A stretch of 64,000 bases of DNA from assembly GCA_030695565.1 (NCBI GenBank), contig JAUYRZ010000079.1, positions 62,001 to 126,000 of the forward strand. The letters run 5' to 3'. The stretch is from Archangium sp. GTDB lineage: Bacteria; Myxococcota; Myxococcia; Myxococcales; Myxococcaceae. Positions 44,415 through 52,351 of this stretch are shown piece after piece; positions within the stretch are counted from its first letter, which is position 1, and each line of letters starts with the position of its first letter. The position numbers and the translations under genes are program-made. The notes below the pieces were generated by a model, which was not told the DNA's origin, did not search any database, and was given only the letters and a program-made list of their open reading frames with translations.

Positions 44415-44445
44415 CACGAAACTGCGCGAGCAGGCCATGCGATAA
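44415..44445 (+). promoter_or_regulatory. Candidate sigma-28-like promoter of the second putative substrate gene
   Basis: TCACGAAACT (44414-44423) is followed by TGCGATAA (44438-44445). The block is similar to 28411-28441 upstream of the other putative substrate: the same TCACG[A/C]AACT element and a GCGATAA-type box, with spacing different by one base. The FliA consensus is TAAA-N15-GCCGATAA. Confidence 0.45.
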
Positions 44446-44500
44446 CTCTGCAACTGCCGGGGAATAACTCTCCGGCATCACACGAAAGAAGAGGCTCACA

Positions 44501-45163
44501 ATGGGTGGTGCACTTAAGTCTATCGGCGGTGCTATCGGTGGCGTCATCAAGCAGGTTGCCCCGTCGGTCATCAAGGCGATCGCCCCTGCGGCGAGCAAGC
44601 TCCTCGGCGGCATCGCTGGCGACATCTTCCAGAAGGGCGCTGGCTTCATCAAGAACGCGCTCGCTGCTTCGCCCCTGCCCGGTCCCCTCAAGGCGATTGG
44701 TGAGAAGCTCCTCGGCACCGGCCTCGACAAGCTGACCCAGTTCGCTCAGGGCGGCATCGACAAGCTGATCCAGTCGCTCGGTGACATGGTCACCAAGCGC
44801 TTCGCCCCCGGCGCCGGCAACATCGCGCTGCCCGGCCTGCCCGGCCGCCAGGATGCCATCGCGAACAACAACCCGGCCGCTCCGTCCTCGTCGTCCAGCG
44901 CCGCCACCGGCTCGTCGTCGAGCGCCGCCACGGGCAGCACCGGCAGCTCGAACCCCTCGGGCGCCTCCTCCAGCAGCAACCTTCCTCCCAAGCCGCTGAC
45001 CGGCGAAGAGGCGAAGGACGTTGGCAAGCAGAACGAGTACAACCAGAAGATGTTCGACTACCAGCAGGCGATGTCGAACATGAACAAGTTCTGGGAAATG
45101 ATGTCGACCGTGCAGAAGTCGCACGACCAGACCCGCGGTTCGATGATCCAGAACCTCCGCTAA
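44501..45163 (+). CDS. Putative T3S export substrate / extracellular structural subunit (paralogue 2)
   Basis: This encodes 220 residues starting MGGALKSIGGAIGGVIKQVA, with AAGAGG upstream. There is no Sec signal. The first 70 residues are amphipathic and hydrophobic (Gly/Ala/Ile/Leu), like membrane-inserting translocators. A Ser/Ala-rich linker (SSSSAATGSSSSAATGS) follows. The last 50 residues are helical and end SHDQTRGSMIQNLR, closely similar to the end of the protein at 28522-29064. It is flanked by SycD-like TPR genes, has its own candidate promoter and a very strong terminator. This suggests an abundant exported protein, such as translocator or filament. No named family matched by eye. 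Confidence 0.62.
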   Translation: MGGALKSIGGAIGGVIKQVAPSVIKAIAPAASKLLGGIAGDIFQKGAGFIKNALAASPLPGPLKAIGEKLLGTGLDKLTQFAQGGIDKLIQSLGDMVTKRFAPGAGNIALPGLPGRQDAIANNNPAAPSSSSSAATGSSSSAATGSTGSSNPSGASSSSNLPPKPLTGEEAKDVGKQNEYNQKMFDYQQAMSNMNKFWEMMSTVQKSHDQTRGSMIQNLR

Positions 45164-45187
45164 AAAGCGAAAGTTCGAAATTTTCAA

Positions 45188-45222
45188 GGCTGGGAACCTT
45201 CGGGTTCCCGGCCTTTTTTTTT
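45188..45222 (+). terminator. Strong intrinsic terminator after the second putative substrate gene
   Basis: GGCTGGGAACC / GGTTCCCGGCC pairs over 11 positions (one G-T) around a TTCG tetraloop and is followed by nine T. It ends a monocistronic unit. The genes 45295 onward need their own promoter in the roughly 70 bp gap that follows. Confidence 0.93.
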
Positions 45223-45294
45223 GATGCCTCACGCGAACAGCTGTGGTGCAGTCCGCGCGCTTCGAATTCGAAATCACTCAGGGGAGACAGCACG

Positions 45295-45882
45295 ATGAGC
45301 GAAAAGAAGAAGGAAGAGTCCACGGGCATCGCGAGCGCGATCCCGGGCATCGAAGTGGTCAAAGAAGCGACGCCCAACTGGGAGAAGCTCCTCTACACCC
45401 CCGAGCGCAAGGCTGCGTTCCAGAAGGGGGAGATGAACCTTCGCGACTACCACGCGATCAGCGGCCCCGAGATGCTGCAGATGGCGCTCATCGGCTTCCG
45501 TCTCTACGAGCAGGGCAAGTACAGCGAAGCGAAGACCATCTTCTCGGGTCTCATCTCGCTGGAGCCCACCGAGTCGTATTACCACACGGCGCTCGGCGCG
45601 GTGTTCCTGGCCGAAGAAGACCTGGAGATGGCGCGCGGTTACTTCGACGTGGCGATCGGGCTGAACCCGAAAGAGGTCGCCCCGTACGTCAACCGCGGTG
45701 AAGTGAACCTGCGCGACGGCAAGATCCTCGAGGCCGCCGAAGACTTCGCCAAGGCCGTCGAGCTCGATCCCAAGTTCGAAGATCCGCTCACCCAGCGTGC
45801 CCGCGTGCTCGCCGCCGCTGCGCTCGAGATGATCGAAGCGGCGACGAAGGACGAGCCCAAGAAGGACGCGAAGAAGAAGTGA
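45295..45882 (+). CDS. SycD-like TPR protein of the T3S locus
   Basis: This encodes 195 residues. A Lys/Glu-rich head leads into three or four TPR units (ALIGFRLYEQGKYSEAKTIF; ALGAVFLAEEDLEMARGYFD; NRGEVNLRDGKILEAAEDFA), ending in a Lys-rich tail. GGGGAG precedes the ATG. It is homologous in layout to the proteins at 43955 and 45891. It follows the second putative substrate and probably serves as its second chaperone or links it to the export machine. Confidence 0.78.
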   Translation: MSEKKKEESTGIASAIPGIEVVKEATPNWEKLLYTPERKAAFQKGEMNLRDYHAISGPEMLQMALIGFRLYEQGKYSEAKTIFSGLISLEPTESYYHTALGAVFLAEEDLEMARGYFDVAIGLNPKEVAPYVNRGEVNLRDGKILEAAEDFAKAVELDPKFEDPLTQRARVLAAAALEMIEAATKDEPKKDAKKK

Positions 45883-45890
45883 AGTAGTCG

Positions 45891-46445
45891 ATGACGCGCG
45901 GCTCCAAACCGGTCGAGATCGTCTACTACCCGAAGAAGGCGCGGGGCCCTGTGCCCAAGCGCATTCAGACGGTGGAGACCCTCATCACCGAGGAGCCGCC
46001 CGAAGTCGATCGCCGGCCCTCTCGCAAGGGCCGGAAGACGTTGACCGATGAGACCGTCGATCCGGCCGAACAGGCGTTCGTCGATCTCACCCGGTTGGGC
46101 CACGAAGCGTTCGAGGCGGGCCGCGCTGATGAAGCGCGGGTCATCTTCGAGTCGCTGGTGGCGTTGGGCCGGCGAGACCCTTTTGCCCACACCATGCTGG
46201 GCACCATCTTGTTGGGCGGCAACGCCCTCGACGGCGCGCTGGAGCAGTTCGAGGCCGCGCTCGCCATCGACCCGGACGATCTGGCTGCACTGGTCTACCG
46301 GGGGGAGATTCGCCTCTCGCGGCGTAAGGTCGCCCGGGCGGTGGAAGACCTGGAGCGCGCCGTTGCGTTGGGCCATGCGTCAGACCCGTTCGTTGCAAGA
46401 GCGCGGAAACTGCTGACGCTGGCACGCGCGAATCGCACGTCGTGA
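45891..46445 (+). CDS. TPR protein of the T3S locus
   Basis: This encodes 184 residues. The first 60 residues are basic and unstructured (PVEIVYYPKKARGPVPKRIQ), then TPR units follow (HEAFEAGRADEARVIFESLV; HTMLGTILLGGNALDGALEQ). It starts 8 bp after the previous TPR gene and ends 27 bp before sctV. The basic N-terminal extension differs from the other TPR proteins here and may bind acidic partners. The exact role is unknown. Confidence 0.75.
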   Translation: MTRGSKPVEIVYYPKKARGPVPKRIQTVETLITEEPPEVDRRPSRKGRKTLTDETVDPAEQAFVDLTRLGHEAFEAGRADEARVIFESLVALGRRDPFAHTMLGTILLGGNALDGALEQFEAALAIDPDDLAALVYRGEIRLSRRKVARAVEDLERAVALGHASDPFVARARKLLTLARANRTS

Positions 46446-46472
46446 GTCGTTTGCGGTAACCTCCGCCGCCTC

Positions 46473-48617
46473 ATGGCAGCCGGTCCAGCGGGTTCAGGCA
46501 AAGGTTTCATCAACAAGTACTCGGACGTCGTGCTCGCCATCGTCGTGATGTCGATCATCGGGATGTTGATCGTCCCGCTCCCGACGTTCCTGTTGGACAT
46601 CCTCCTCACCATCAACATCAGCCTGTCGGTGATCATCCTGCTGATGTCGCTCTACATTCCGGGCGCATTGCAGTTCAGCGTGTTCCCCACGCTGCTGCTG
46701 ATCACCACGATGTACCGGTTGGCGCTCACCGTCTCGACCACACGACTGATCTTGTCGGTCGGTGATGCAGGCGAGGTCGTCTACGCGTTCGGTAACTTCG
46801 TCGCGCGCGGCAACTTCGTGGTCGGTGGCATCGTCTTCGTGATCCTCGTGATCGTGAACTTCATCGTGATCGCCAAGGGTTCTGAGCGTGTCGCCGAAGT
46901 GGCCGCCCGCTTCACCCTCGACGCCATGCCCGGCAAGCAGATGTCGATCGACGCCGACCTGCGCGCAGGCTCGATCGAGATGGAAGACGGCAAGCGCAAG
47001 CGCCGCGATCTCGAGCGCGAATCACAGCTCTTCGGCGCGATGGACGGCGCCATGAAGTTCGTCAAGGGCGACGCCATCGCCGGCATCATCATCACGGTGG
47101 TGAACATCGTCGGCGGCCTGGCGATCGGCGTGGCGCAGAAGGGCATGACGGTGGGTGAGGCGGCCAAGAAGTACGCGCTGCTCACCATCGGTGACGGCCT
47201 GGTCGGCATGATCCCCGCCATCCTCATCTCCACCGCGGCAGGCATCATCGTGACGCGCGTGGGCGGCGAAGAAGAAGGCGCCCACCTCGGCAAGGACATC
47301 AGCTCGCAGCTGATCGCCTACCCGCGCGCCATCGGCATCGCCGGCGGCATGTTGATCGTGCTGGGCCTGGTGCCCGGCTTGCCCAAGGTACCGTTTCTCC
47401 TGCTGGGCTCGGCGGCCGCTGGTGGCGCGTACATGATGATCAAGCGCCAGAAGAAGATCGACAGCGGCGAGCTGGGCGCTGACGGCGAGGCGCCGGGAGC
47501 AGAAGGCGAAGACGAGAAGGCCCAGGCCACCGAGCCCGCCCCCAAAGAGCCGATCAACCCCGACTCCGAGCTCTTCATCCCCGTGGTCACGCCCATCGTG
47601 TTGGAGGTCTCCGACGCGTTGGTGCCCTTCGTCGACTCGCGGCAAGACGGCGGCAAGTTCCTCTTCGAGCTGGTGCCCTTCATGCGCGACGGTTTGTTCG
47701 TCGAGCTGGGCGTTCGGTTCCCCGGTGTGCGCGCGCGCGGAAACCCCGGCCTGCCGCCGGGCGCGTACCAGATTCAGATCAACGAAGTGCCCGTGGTCAC
47801 CGGCCAGGCGACGCTGGGCCACATTCTGGTCAACGACACCGTCGATCGCCTGCGGCTGATGAACATCGAAGGTTTCGATGCGATCAACCCGGCCACCCGT
47901 CAGCCAGCGGCCTGGGTGCCCGAAGCGAACAAGGACATGCTGGAGGCCGCCGGCCTCACCACCTGGGACGTGCCCGGCTACATGATCCTCCACGTGGCCT
48001 CCGTGCTGCGCCGCCACGCGCGCGAGTTCGTCGGCGTGCAGGAAGTGCAGACGATGCTCGACCAACTCGAGAAGGCCTTCCCGGCCATCGTGAAGGAGGT
48101 CGTGCCGAAGGTCGTCACGGTGCTCAAGCTCACCGACATCCTCGGGCGCCTGGTCGAAGAAGAGATCTCCATTCGCGACCTGCGCGGCATTCTCCAGGCG
48201 CTGGCGGAGCAGGGCCAGATGGAGGCCGACAGCGTGATGCTCACCGAGCACGTGCGCAGCTCGCTCAAGCGCTACGTCTCGCACAAGTACGCCCGCGGCA
48301 CGAACACCCTGGTGGTGTACCTGCTCGACCCGCAGATCGAAGACGCCATTCGCAGCTCGATCAAGCGCACCTCGGCCGGCACGCACCTCGCGCTCGAGCC
48401 CGACATCGCGCAGGAGATCGTGCAGGCGGTGAAGAACGAGTGTGGCCACCTCCCGCCCACCGCGCAGCGCCCGGTGATCCTCACCTCGATGGACATTCGA
48501 CGGTACGTGCGCAAGTTGCTCGAGTACGAGTTCAACCCGCCGTTCTCGGTGGTGAGCTACCAGGAGCTTTCGCCTGAGCTGAACATTCAGCCCGTGGCTC
48601 GCATCAGCACCCGGTGA
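46473..48617 (+). CDS. sctV: T3S export-gate protein SctV (FlhA/LcrD)
   Basis: This encodes 714 residues. Seven to eight membrane helices fill the first 330 residues and include the FHIPEP-type region, here NFIVIAKGSERVAEVAARFT and DAMPGKQMSIDADLRAG. A linker of about 60 residues precedes the cytoplasmic domain of four subdomains (ISIRDLRGILQALAEQGQ and the end PELNIQPVARIS). Nine copies form the ring that receives chaperone-substrate complexes. The size is normal (about 690-710). It is the last gene of the locus, as the TPR chaperones immediately upstream would suit. Confidence 0.96.
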   Translation: MAAGPAGSGKGFINKYSDVVLAIVVMSIIGMLIVPLPTFLLDILLTINISLSVIILLMSLYIPGALQFSVFPTLLLITTMYRLALTVSTTRLILSVGDAGEVVYAFGNFVARGNFVVGGIVFVILVIVNFIVIAKGSERVAEVAARFTLDAMPGKQMSIDADLRAGSIEMEDGKRKRRDLERESQLFGAMDGAMKFVKGDAIAGIIITVVNIVGGLAIGVAQKGMTVGEAAKKYALLTIGDGLVGMIPAILISTAAGIIVTRVGGEEEGAHLGKDISSQLIAYPRAIGIAGGMLIVLGLVPGLPKVPFLLLGSAAAGGAYMMIKRQKKIDSGELGADGEAPGAEGEDEKAQATEPAPKEPINPDSELFIPVVTPIVLEVSDALVPFVDSRQDGGKFLFELVPFMRDGLFVELGVRFPGVRARGNPGLPPGAYQIQINEVPVVTGQATLGHILVNDTVDRLRLMNIEGFDAINPATRQPAAWVPEANKDMLEAAGLTTWDVPGYMILHVASVLRRHAREFVGVQEVQTMLDQLEKAFPAIVKEVVPKVVTVLKLTDILGRLVEEEISIRDLRGILQALAEQGQMEADSVMLTEHVRSSLKRYVSHKYARGTNTLVVYLLDPQIEDAIRSSIKRTSAGTHLALEPDIAQEIVQAVKNECGHLPPTAQRPVILTSMDIRRYVRKLLEYEFNPPFSVVSYQELSPELNIQPVARISTR

Positions 48618-48628
48618 GTTGAGGAGAT

Positions 48629-48651
48629 CCCCTCTCCCTCTGGGAGCGGGT
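48629..48651. repeat. REP-like palindrome between sctV and the FHA gene
   Basis: CCCCTCTCCCTCTGGGAGCG followed by GGT is a truncated copy of the dispersed family, lying between convergent genes. Confidence 0.5.
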
Positions 48652-48663
48652 GTTCGTTTCGGC

Positions 48664-49737
48664 TCAAAACCCTGCGACGAGCATGATGATCAACACCAAC
48701 CCGACCAGCACCATCGCGCCGCCGACGCCGAGCGCGACGAGGTGCTGCTTGTTGCTGAAGTCGATGAGCTTGCCCGAGCCTTCTTCGGCAGGTGCTTCCT
48801 CGTCTTGAGGGGGCTCTTCGTCCTGGGGCGGCTCTTCTTCGGCCGGTGGATCGTCTTCGGTCTTCTGCGGCTCGTCTTCGACCGCGGGCTCTTCGACCGC
48901 CGGCTCTTCTTCAGCGGGCGGCGCCTCTTCTTCCTGCTTCACCTCGACCGACGGCGGATCGTCTTCGGGCTTGTTCGCGAGCGTGCCTTCTTCGTCGTCC
49001 TGGCTCGATGACATGACGACGGGATCTTCGCGGACCTCCGAAGGATCGATGAAGAGCAGCCTGACCCCACCGATCTCGAGTTCGTCGCGATCCTTGATGG
49101 TGGCCTTGCGGGTGCGCTTCTTGTTGAGCTTGATGCCGTTGCGGCTACCGAGGTCTTCGACGTGCGTGCCCGACCAGTCGCGGCGCACCTTCACGTGTTT
49201 GCGTGAGACCAGGTCATCGTTGAGCACGATGTCGGCGTCGGCAGCGTCACGGCCGAAGATGTATTCCTGGGCGTCGGCGATCTCGATGCGCTGACCCTCG
49301 GTCGCGCCGTTCATCACCCGGAAGTAGGCGTTCTCGCCGCCCGCGGCGAGGCCCTTCATCACGTCTTTGACGACCTTGCGCGAAAGGAAGCTGGTCTTGT
49401 TCGAGACGTCTTCGCTGCTGGCTTCGGCCACCCGATCGAAGGTGACGTCGAACTGCGCGATGGCGATCACGTCGCCGTTGCGCAGCAGCCGCTTCTCACC
49501 CTTGGGCAGCTTCTGCCCGTTGACCGAGGTGCCGAAGCTGGAGCCCAGGTCTTCCAGAAAGAAGAGGGTGCCATCGCGCGAGATGCGCGCGTGGTTACGG
49601 GAGACCGCCTGCTGGGCGAGCACGACCTGACAGGTCTGATCACGCCCGAAGGTGATGGTCTCCTCGTCGAGCAGTACCGTCTTTGTCTGATCGGCACCGC
49701 TCCCGCTCTTCATTTTGACTGTGAGTCGGACTCCCAT
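48664..49737 (-). CDS. Tail-anchored double FHA-domain protein next to the T3S locus
   Basis: This encodes 357 residues. FHA1 at about 5-100 (TFGRDQTCQVVLAQQAVSRN, HARISRDG, GSSFGTSVNG) and FHA2 at about 145-235 (FGRDAADADIVLNDDLVSRK, HVKVRRDW, GSRNGIKLNK) both keep the Gly-Arg, Ser-Arg-x-His and Asn-Gly positions. An acidic Glu/Pro/Asp-rich linker of about 80 residues leads to one membrane helix at the C terminus (HLVALGVGGAMVLVGLVLII). In injectisomes, SctD is an inner-membrane protein with a cytosolic FHA-like domain. This one has no periplasmic domain, so it could at most partly replace SctD. The upstream TPR lipoprotein is in the same operon (13 bp apart). Confidence 0.8.
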   Translation of the reverse strand: MGVRLTVKMKSGSGADQTKTVLLDEETITFGRDQTCQVVLAQQAVSRNHARISRDGTLFFLEDLGSSFGTSVNGQKLPKGEKRLLRNGDVIAIAQFDVTFDRVAEASSEDVSNKTSFLSRKVVKDVMKGLAAGGENAYFRVMNGATEGQRIEIADAQEYIFGRDAADADIVLNDDLVSRKHVKVRRDWSGTHVEDLGSRNGIKLNKKRTRKATIKDRDELEIGGVRLLFIDPSEVREDPVVMSSSQDDEEGTLANKPEDDPPSVEVKQEEEAPPAEEEPAVEEPAVEDEPQKTEDDPPAEEEPPQDEEPPQDEEAPAEEGSGKLIDFSNKQHLVALGVGGAMVLVGLVLIIMLVAGF

Positions 49738-49750
49738 CGAGCGCTTCGCT

Positions 49751-50791
49751 TCAGTCGCCGACGTACTGGCGGCACATGGCCACCTGGGTCTGAAAGTCTG
49801 ATTCGCTGGCGAACTTCAGGAAGTTTTTGCAGGCCACCGACGCGTTCTTCTCGTCGCTGCGGTTCTTGAAGAGCTCGAACAGGCCGTAGTGGCACAACGC
49901 GTACTTCGCGTCGTACTTGAGGCAGCGTTTGTAGGCGCGCTCTTCGTCGTTCACGAGCCCCTTCTCCTTCGCCTGCACGGCCACCGAGTACTCGCTCTCG
50001 GGCGTCTTCGCTCCGGCGGCACGGGCCTTCACGTCGTCGAGCGCCTTGTCCTGCAGTTTGCACTTCTTCTCGGCCACGATGATGTTGTTGCGGCACTGGG
50101 GGAAGTTCTCGTCGACCTCGAGGCAGCTCGAGAAGGTGTCCTTGGCTTCGCAGGGTTTGCCGACCTCCATGAAGGCGTTGCCGAGCACCATCCAGGCGGC
50201 GGTGAACTTGGGGTCGAGCTGAGTGGACTTGGTGAGGTACTCGATGGCCGCTTCGTTCTCGCCTTCTTCTACGGCGATCTGACCCAGCTGCGCCCACGCG
50301 TCAGAGAGGTCGGGCCTCACGTGGAGCAGCGTGCGCAGCTCTTTCTTGGCCTTGTCGGGCTGATTGAGGGCCTTGAAGGCGAGGGCGAGGTTGTAGCGGG
50401 CCTCGAGGTAGTCGGGGTTCACGCGGAGCGCGCGCTGGAAGTTGTCGTGCGCTTTTCCGTAGGCCTGCTCCTTCATGTAGAGGTTGCCGAGGTTGTTGTA
50501 GGCCTGAGCTTGATCCTGGTTCAGGCGCAGCGCCTTGATCAGGTACTCCTTGGCCTTGGCGTCTTGCCCGCGGGAGTAGGCGATCACGCCCTTGTTGGCC
50601 CAGAGGTCTGCGTACTGCGGCGAGAACTGGATGCCGAGGTCGCACTGATCTTCTGCGGCCTGCAGGTTGCCCATGCCGATGTACTGGGCGCAGAGCTCAT
50701 TGCATTCGAGGGCGCGGGGGTGGGGCGCAGGTACTGACATACAGCCCGCAGCCAGGAGGCCCGCGGCGAGAGCCAAACGGAGTCGATTCAT
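49751..50791 (-). CDS. TPR-repeat lipoprotein with many cysteines
   Basis: This encodes 346 residues from the ATG at 50791, where a lipoprotein signal starts (MNRLRLALAAGLLAAGC). At least six TPR units follow, such as YADLWANKGVIAYSRGQDAK, AYNNLGNLYMKEQAYGKAHD and ARYNLALAFKALNQPDKAKK. The C-terminal half has many Cys residues (CEAKDTFSSC, CLKYDAKYALCHY, MCRQY), suggesting disulfides in the periplasm. Its downstream neighbour is the FHA protein. It may be a periplasmic or outer-membrane assembly factor. An in-frame upstream extension to 51058 overlaps the divergent gene and is not likely coding. Confidence 0.82.
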   Translation of the reverse strand: MNRLRLALAAGLLAAGCMSVPAPHPRALECNELCAQYIGMGNLQAAEDQCDLGIQFSPQYADLWANKGVIAYSRGQDAKAKEYLIKALRLNQDQAQAYNNLGNLYMKEQAYGKAHDNFQRALRVNPDYLEARYNLALAFKALNQPDKAKKELRTLLHVRPDLSDAWAQLGQIAVEEGENEAAIEYLTKSTQLDPKFTAAWMVLGNAFMEVGKPCEAKDTFSSCLEVDENFPQCRNNIIVAEKKCKLQDKALDDVKARAAGAKTPESEYSVAVQAKEKGLVNDEERAYKRCLKYDAKYALCHYGLFELFKNRSDEKNASVACKNFLKFASESDFQTQVAMCRQYVGD

Positions 50792-50888
50792 CGGGCGTCG
50801 AGTGTAGAGAAGCCGCCCATCGGTCGCAATGACGCCGAACGTCGAAACGCGGCTGATTTCCTGATGTTGAGAGGTACGATGCGCCGCC

Positions 50889-51455
50889 ATGGCCAAGAAG
50901 CTCTCGACGTGCGTGTTGGTGTTGGGTCTGCTCGCTGCCACTGAAGCGAATGCGCAGGCGGGGAGCTTCGCGAATCGAAGCCTCGGCCTGGGCGTGTCTG
51001 GCTTCGGCATTCTGGGCGCGGGCGAGTCGGTGGGCATCGACTGGGGCATCCCCATCACGCTCGAAGGCGCGTTCTACATCGAGAGCGGCTTCGAGGTGTT
51101 CCTGCGCATTCCGCTCATGTTCGCGCTGCAGAAGTTCGGCGTTCCGCCCACGGGCGGCGCGGGCATCGTGCTGGCCAGCGGCGGGCAGTTCGGCCTCAAG
51201 TACATGTTCCTGGAAGAATCGATTCGGCCGTACGCCACCATTCACCTGGCGGGCCTCTATTTCATCCGCGACCAGCAGACCGCGGCGCAGCTCAACAACT
51301 TCTTCATCGGGCCCGGCGTCGGTGTGGGCGTCGACTTCTTCGTGGCCGAGAGCGTCTCGTTGGGCGTGCGCGGGTACCTCGACATGTACGTGACGCTCAA
51401 CGTGCCGCCGAACTTTGCGCTGGGCGCTGGCGCGGCCGTGACCACGTACTTCTAA
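50889..51455 (+). CDS. Small outer-membrane beta-barrel protein
   Basis: This encodes 188 residues with signal peptide (KLSTCVLVLGLLAATEANA). The mature part consists of alternating hydrophobic strands and Gly-rich turns (SVGIDWGIPITLEGAFYIES; FIGPGVGVGVDFFVAESVSL) and ends AAVTTYF, a C-terminal Phe as needed for BAM-assisted insertion. An eight-stranded barrel is plausible. It is divergent from the TPR lipoprotein (97 bp between starts), which is a typical setting for coregulated partners. The function is unknown. Confidence 0.76.
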   Translation: MAKKLSTCVLVLGLLAATEANAQAGSFANRSLGLGVSGFGILGAGESVGIDWGIPITLEGAFYIESGFEVFLRIPLMFALQKFGVPPTGGAGIVLASGGQFGLKYMFLEESIRPYATIHLAGLYFIRDQQTAAQLNNFFIGPGVGVGVDFFVAESVSLGVRGYLDMYVTLNVPPNFALGAGAAVTTYF

Positions 51456-51456
51456 G

Positions 51457-52320
51457 TCACCGCTGCAGGAACCTGCGGGCCGGGGCGGCCTGGCGCCTGG
51501 TGGCGTTCTTCGCCGCGAGCGCAGCCGTCACCAACAACACCAGCTTCTCATCGGAGAGGTGACCGGGCTTGGTGAAGCCGAGATCTTCTTCGAGCCTGCG
51601 GGCCAGGGTGGCGAAGAGGTTCAAGCGCGCCTCCATGCCCAGCTCTTCCCGGCGCAGCGCCGCCGAGAACAACACGGTCTCTTCTTCAGCGGAGAGTTTG
51701 GCCACGCGCGCGCGGAAGTCGGGGTCGGCCAGCAACGAGGTGTCGCCGTCGGGCCGCTCGAGCTGTGCGGGGATCTTGAGGCGGCGCTCGCGCACCACGA
51801 TGGTGCCCGCGAGCAGATCGCCGAGTCGTTGCTGCGTGCCCGAGAACAGGGCCGCCACGCCGCCCACCAGGTAGAGAATCGGGAGCTTGTCGAGCGGCCT
51901 GACCAGGTTGCGCAGGAGTGATTGATAGACGCCGACGCGCACGCCGGTGTCCTGGATCACGCGCAGGCCCATCATCTTCTTGCCCACGGTCTGCCCGCTC
52001 CAGACCGTCTCGAGCAGCACCATGTAGCCCCAGTCGATCAGGAACCAGATGACGAACTGGGCGGCGACGCCCACGCCGAGCAGTTGCTCACCGACGCCTG
52101 CACCACCCACCGCCGCGCCACCCGCCGAGAGCAGCAGCGAGAAGAGCATCACCACGATGAACAGCGCGTAGGTGATGATCAGGCTCAAGACCGTGTCGAC
52201 CAACAGGGCCAGAAAGCGGCTCATCAACCCCGCGAGCACGAAGTTGAACTCGACGTACTCGGGGGTGAGCACGGTGTGGGTGCCGTCGAGTCTCACCGGT
52301 GCATCCAGGGCGGTCGCCAT
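51457..52320 (-). CDS. RDD-family membrane protein
   Basis: This encodes 287 residues from ATG 52320. The RDD domain is at about 30-170 (GLMSRFLALLVDTVLSLIIT; GQTVGKKMMGLRVIQDTG; RNLVRPLDKLPILYLVGG; QQRLGDLLAGTIVV). A cytoplasmic helical tail of about 110 residues follows. RDD genes are commonly found together with SpoIIM, DUF58, MoxR and DUF4129 genes, as here. It is divergent from the SpoIIM gene, with only 31 bp between the starts, so their promoters must overlap. Confidence 0.85.
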   Translation of the reverse strand: MATALDAPVRLDGTHTVLTPEYVEFNFVLAGLMSRFLALLVDTVLSLIITYALFIVVMLFSLLLSAGGAAVGGAGVGEQLLGVGVAAQFVIWFLIDWGYMVLLETVWSGQTVGKKMMGLRVIQDTGVRVGVYQSLLRNLVRPLDKLPILYLVGGVAALFSGTQQRLGDLLAGTIVVRERRLKIPAQLERPDGDTSLLADPDFRARVAKLSAEEETVLFSAALRREELGMEARLNLFATLARRLEEDLGFTKPGHLSDEKLVLLVTAALAAKNATRRQAAPARRFLQR

Positions 52321-52351
52321 GACGTGGTTTGAGTCTAGACTGCTTAAGACC

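Noticed and set aside
44501-45163. Assignment of the second putative substrate as needle subunit SctF
   Set aside because: At 220 residues it is far longer than SctF (about 80-90) and lacks its core pattern; kept as an unassigned export substrate.
27278-48617. Interpretation as an ordinary flagellar gene cluster
   Set aside because: SctJ is a short lipoprotein and not FliF, a rod-type SctI is present, and hook, rod, filament and motor genes are all missing.
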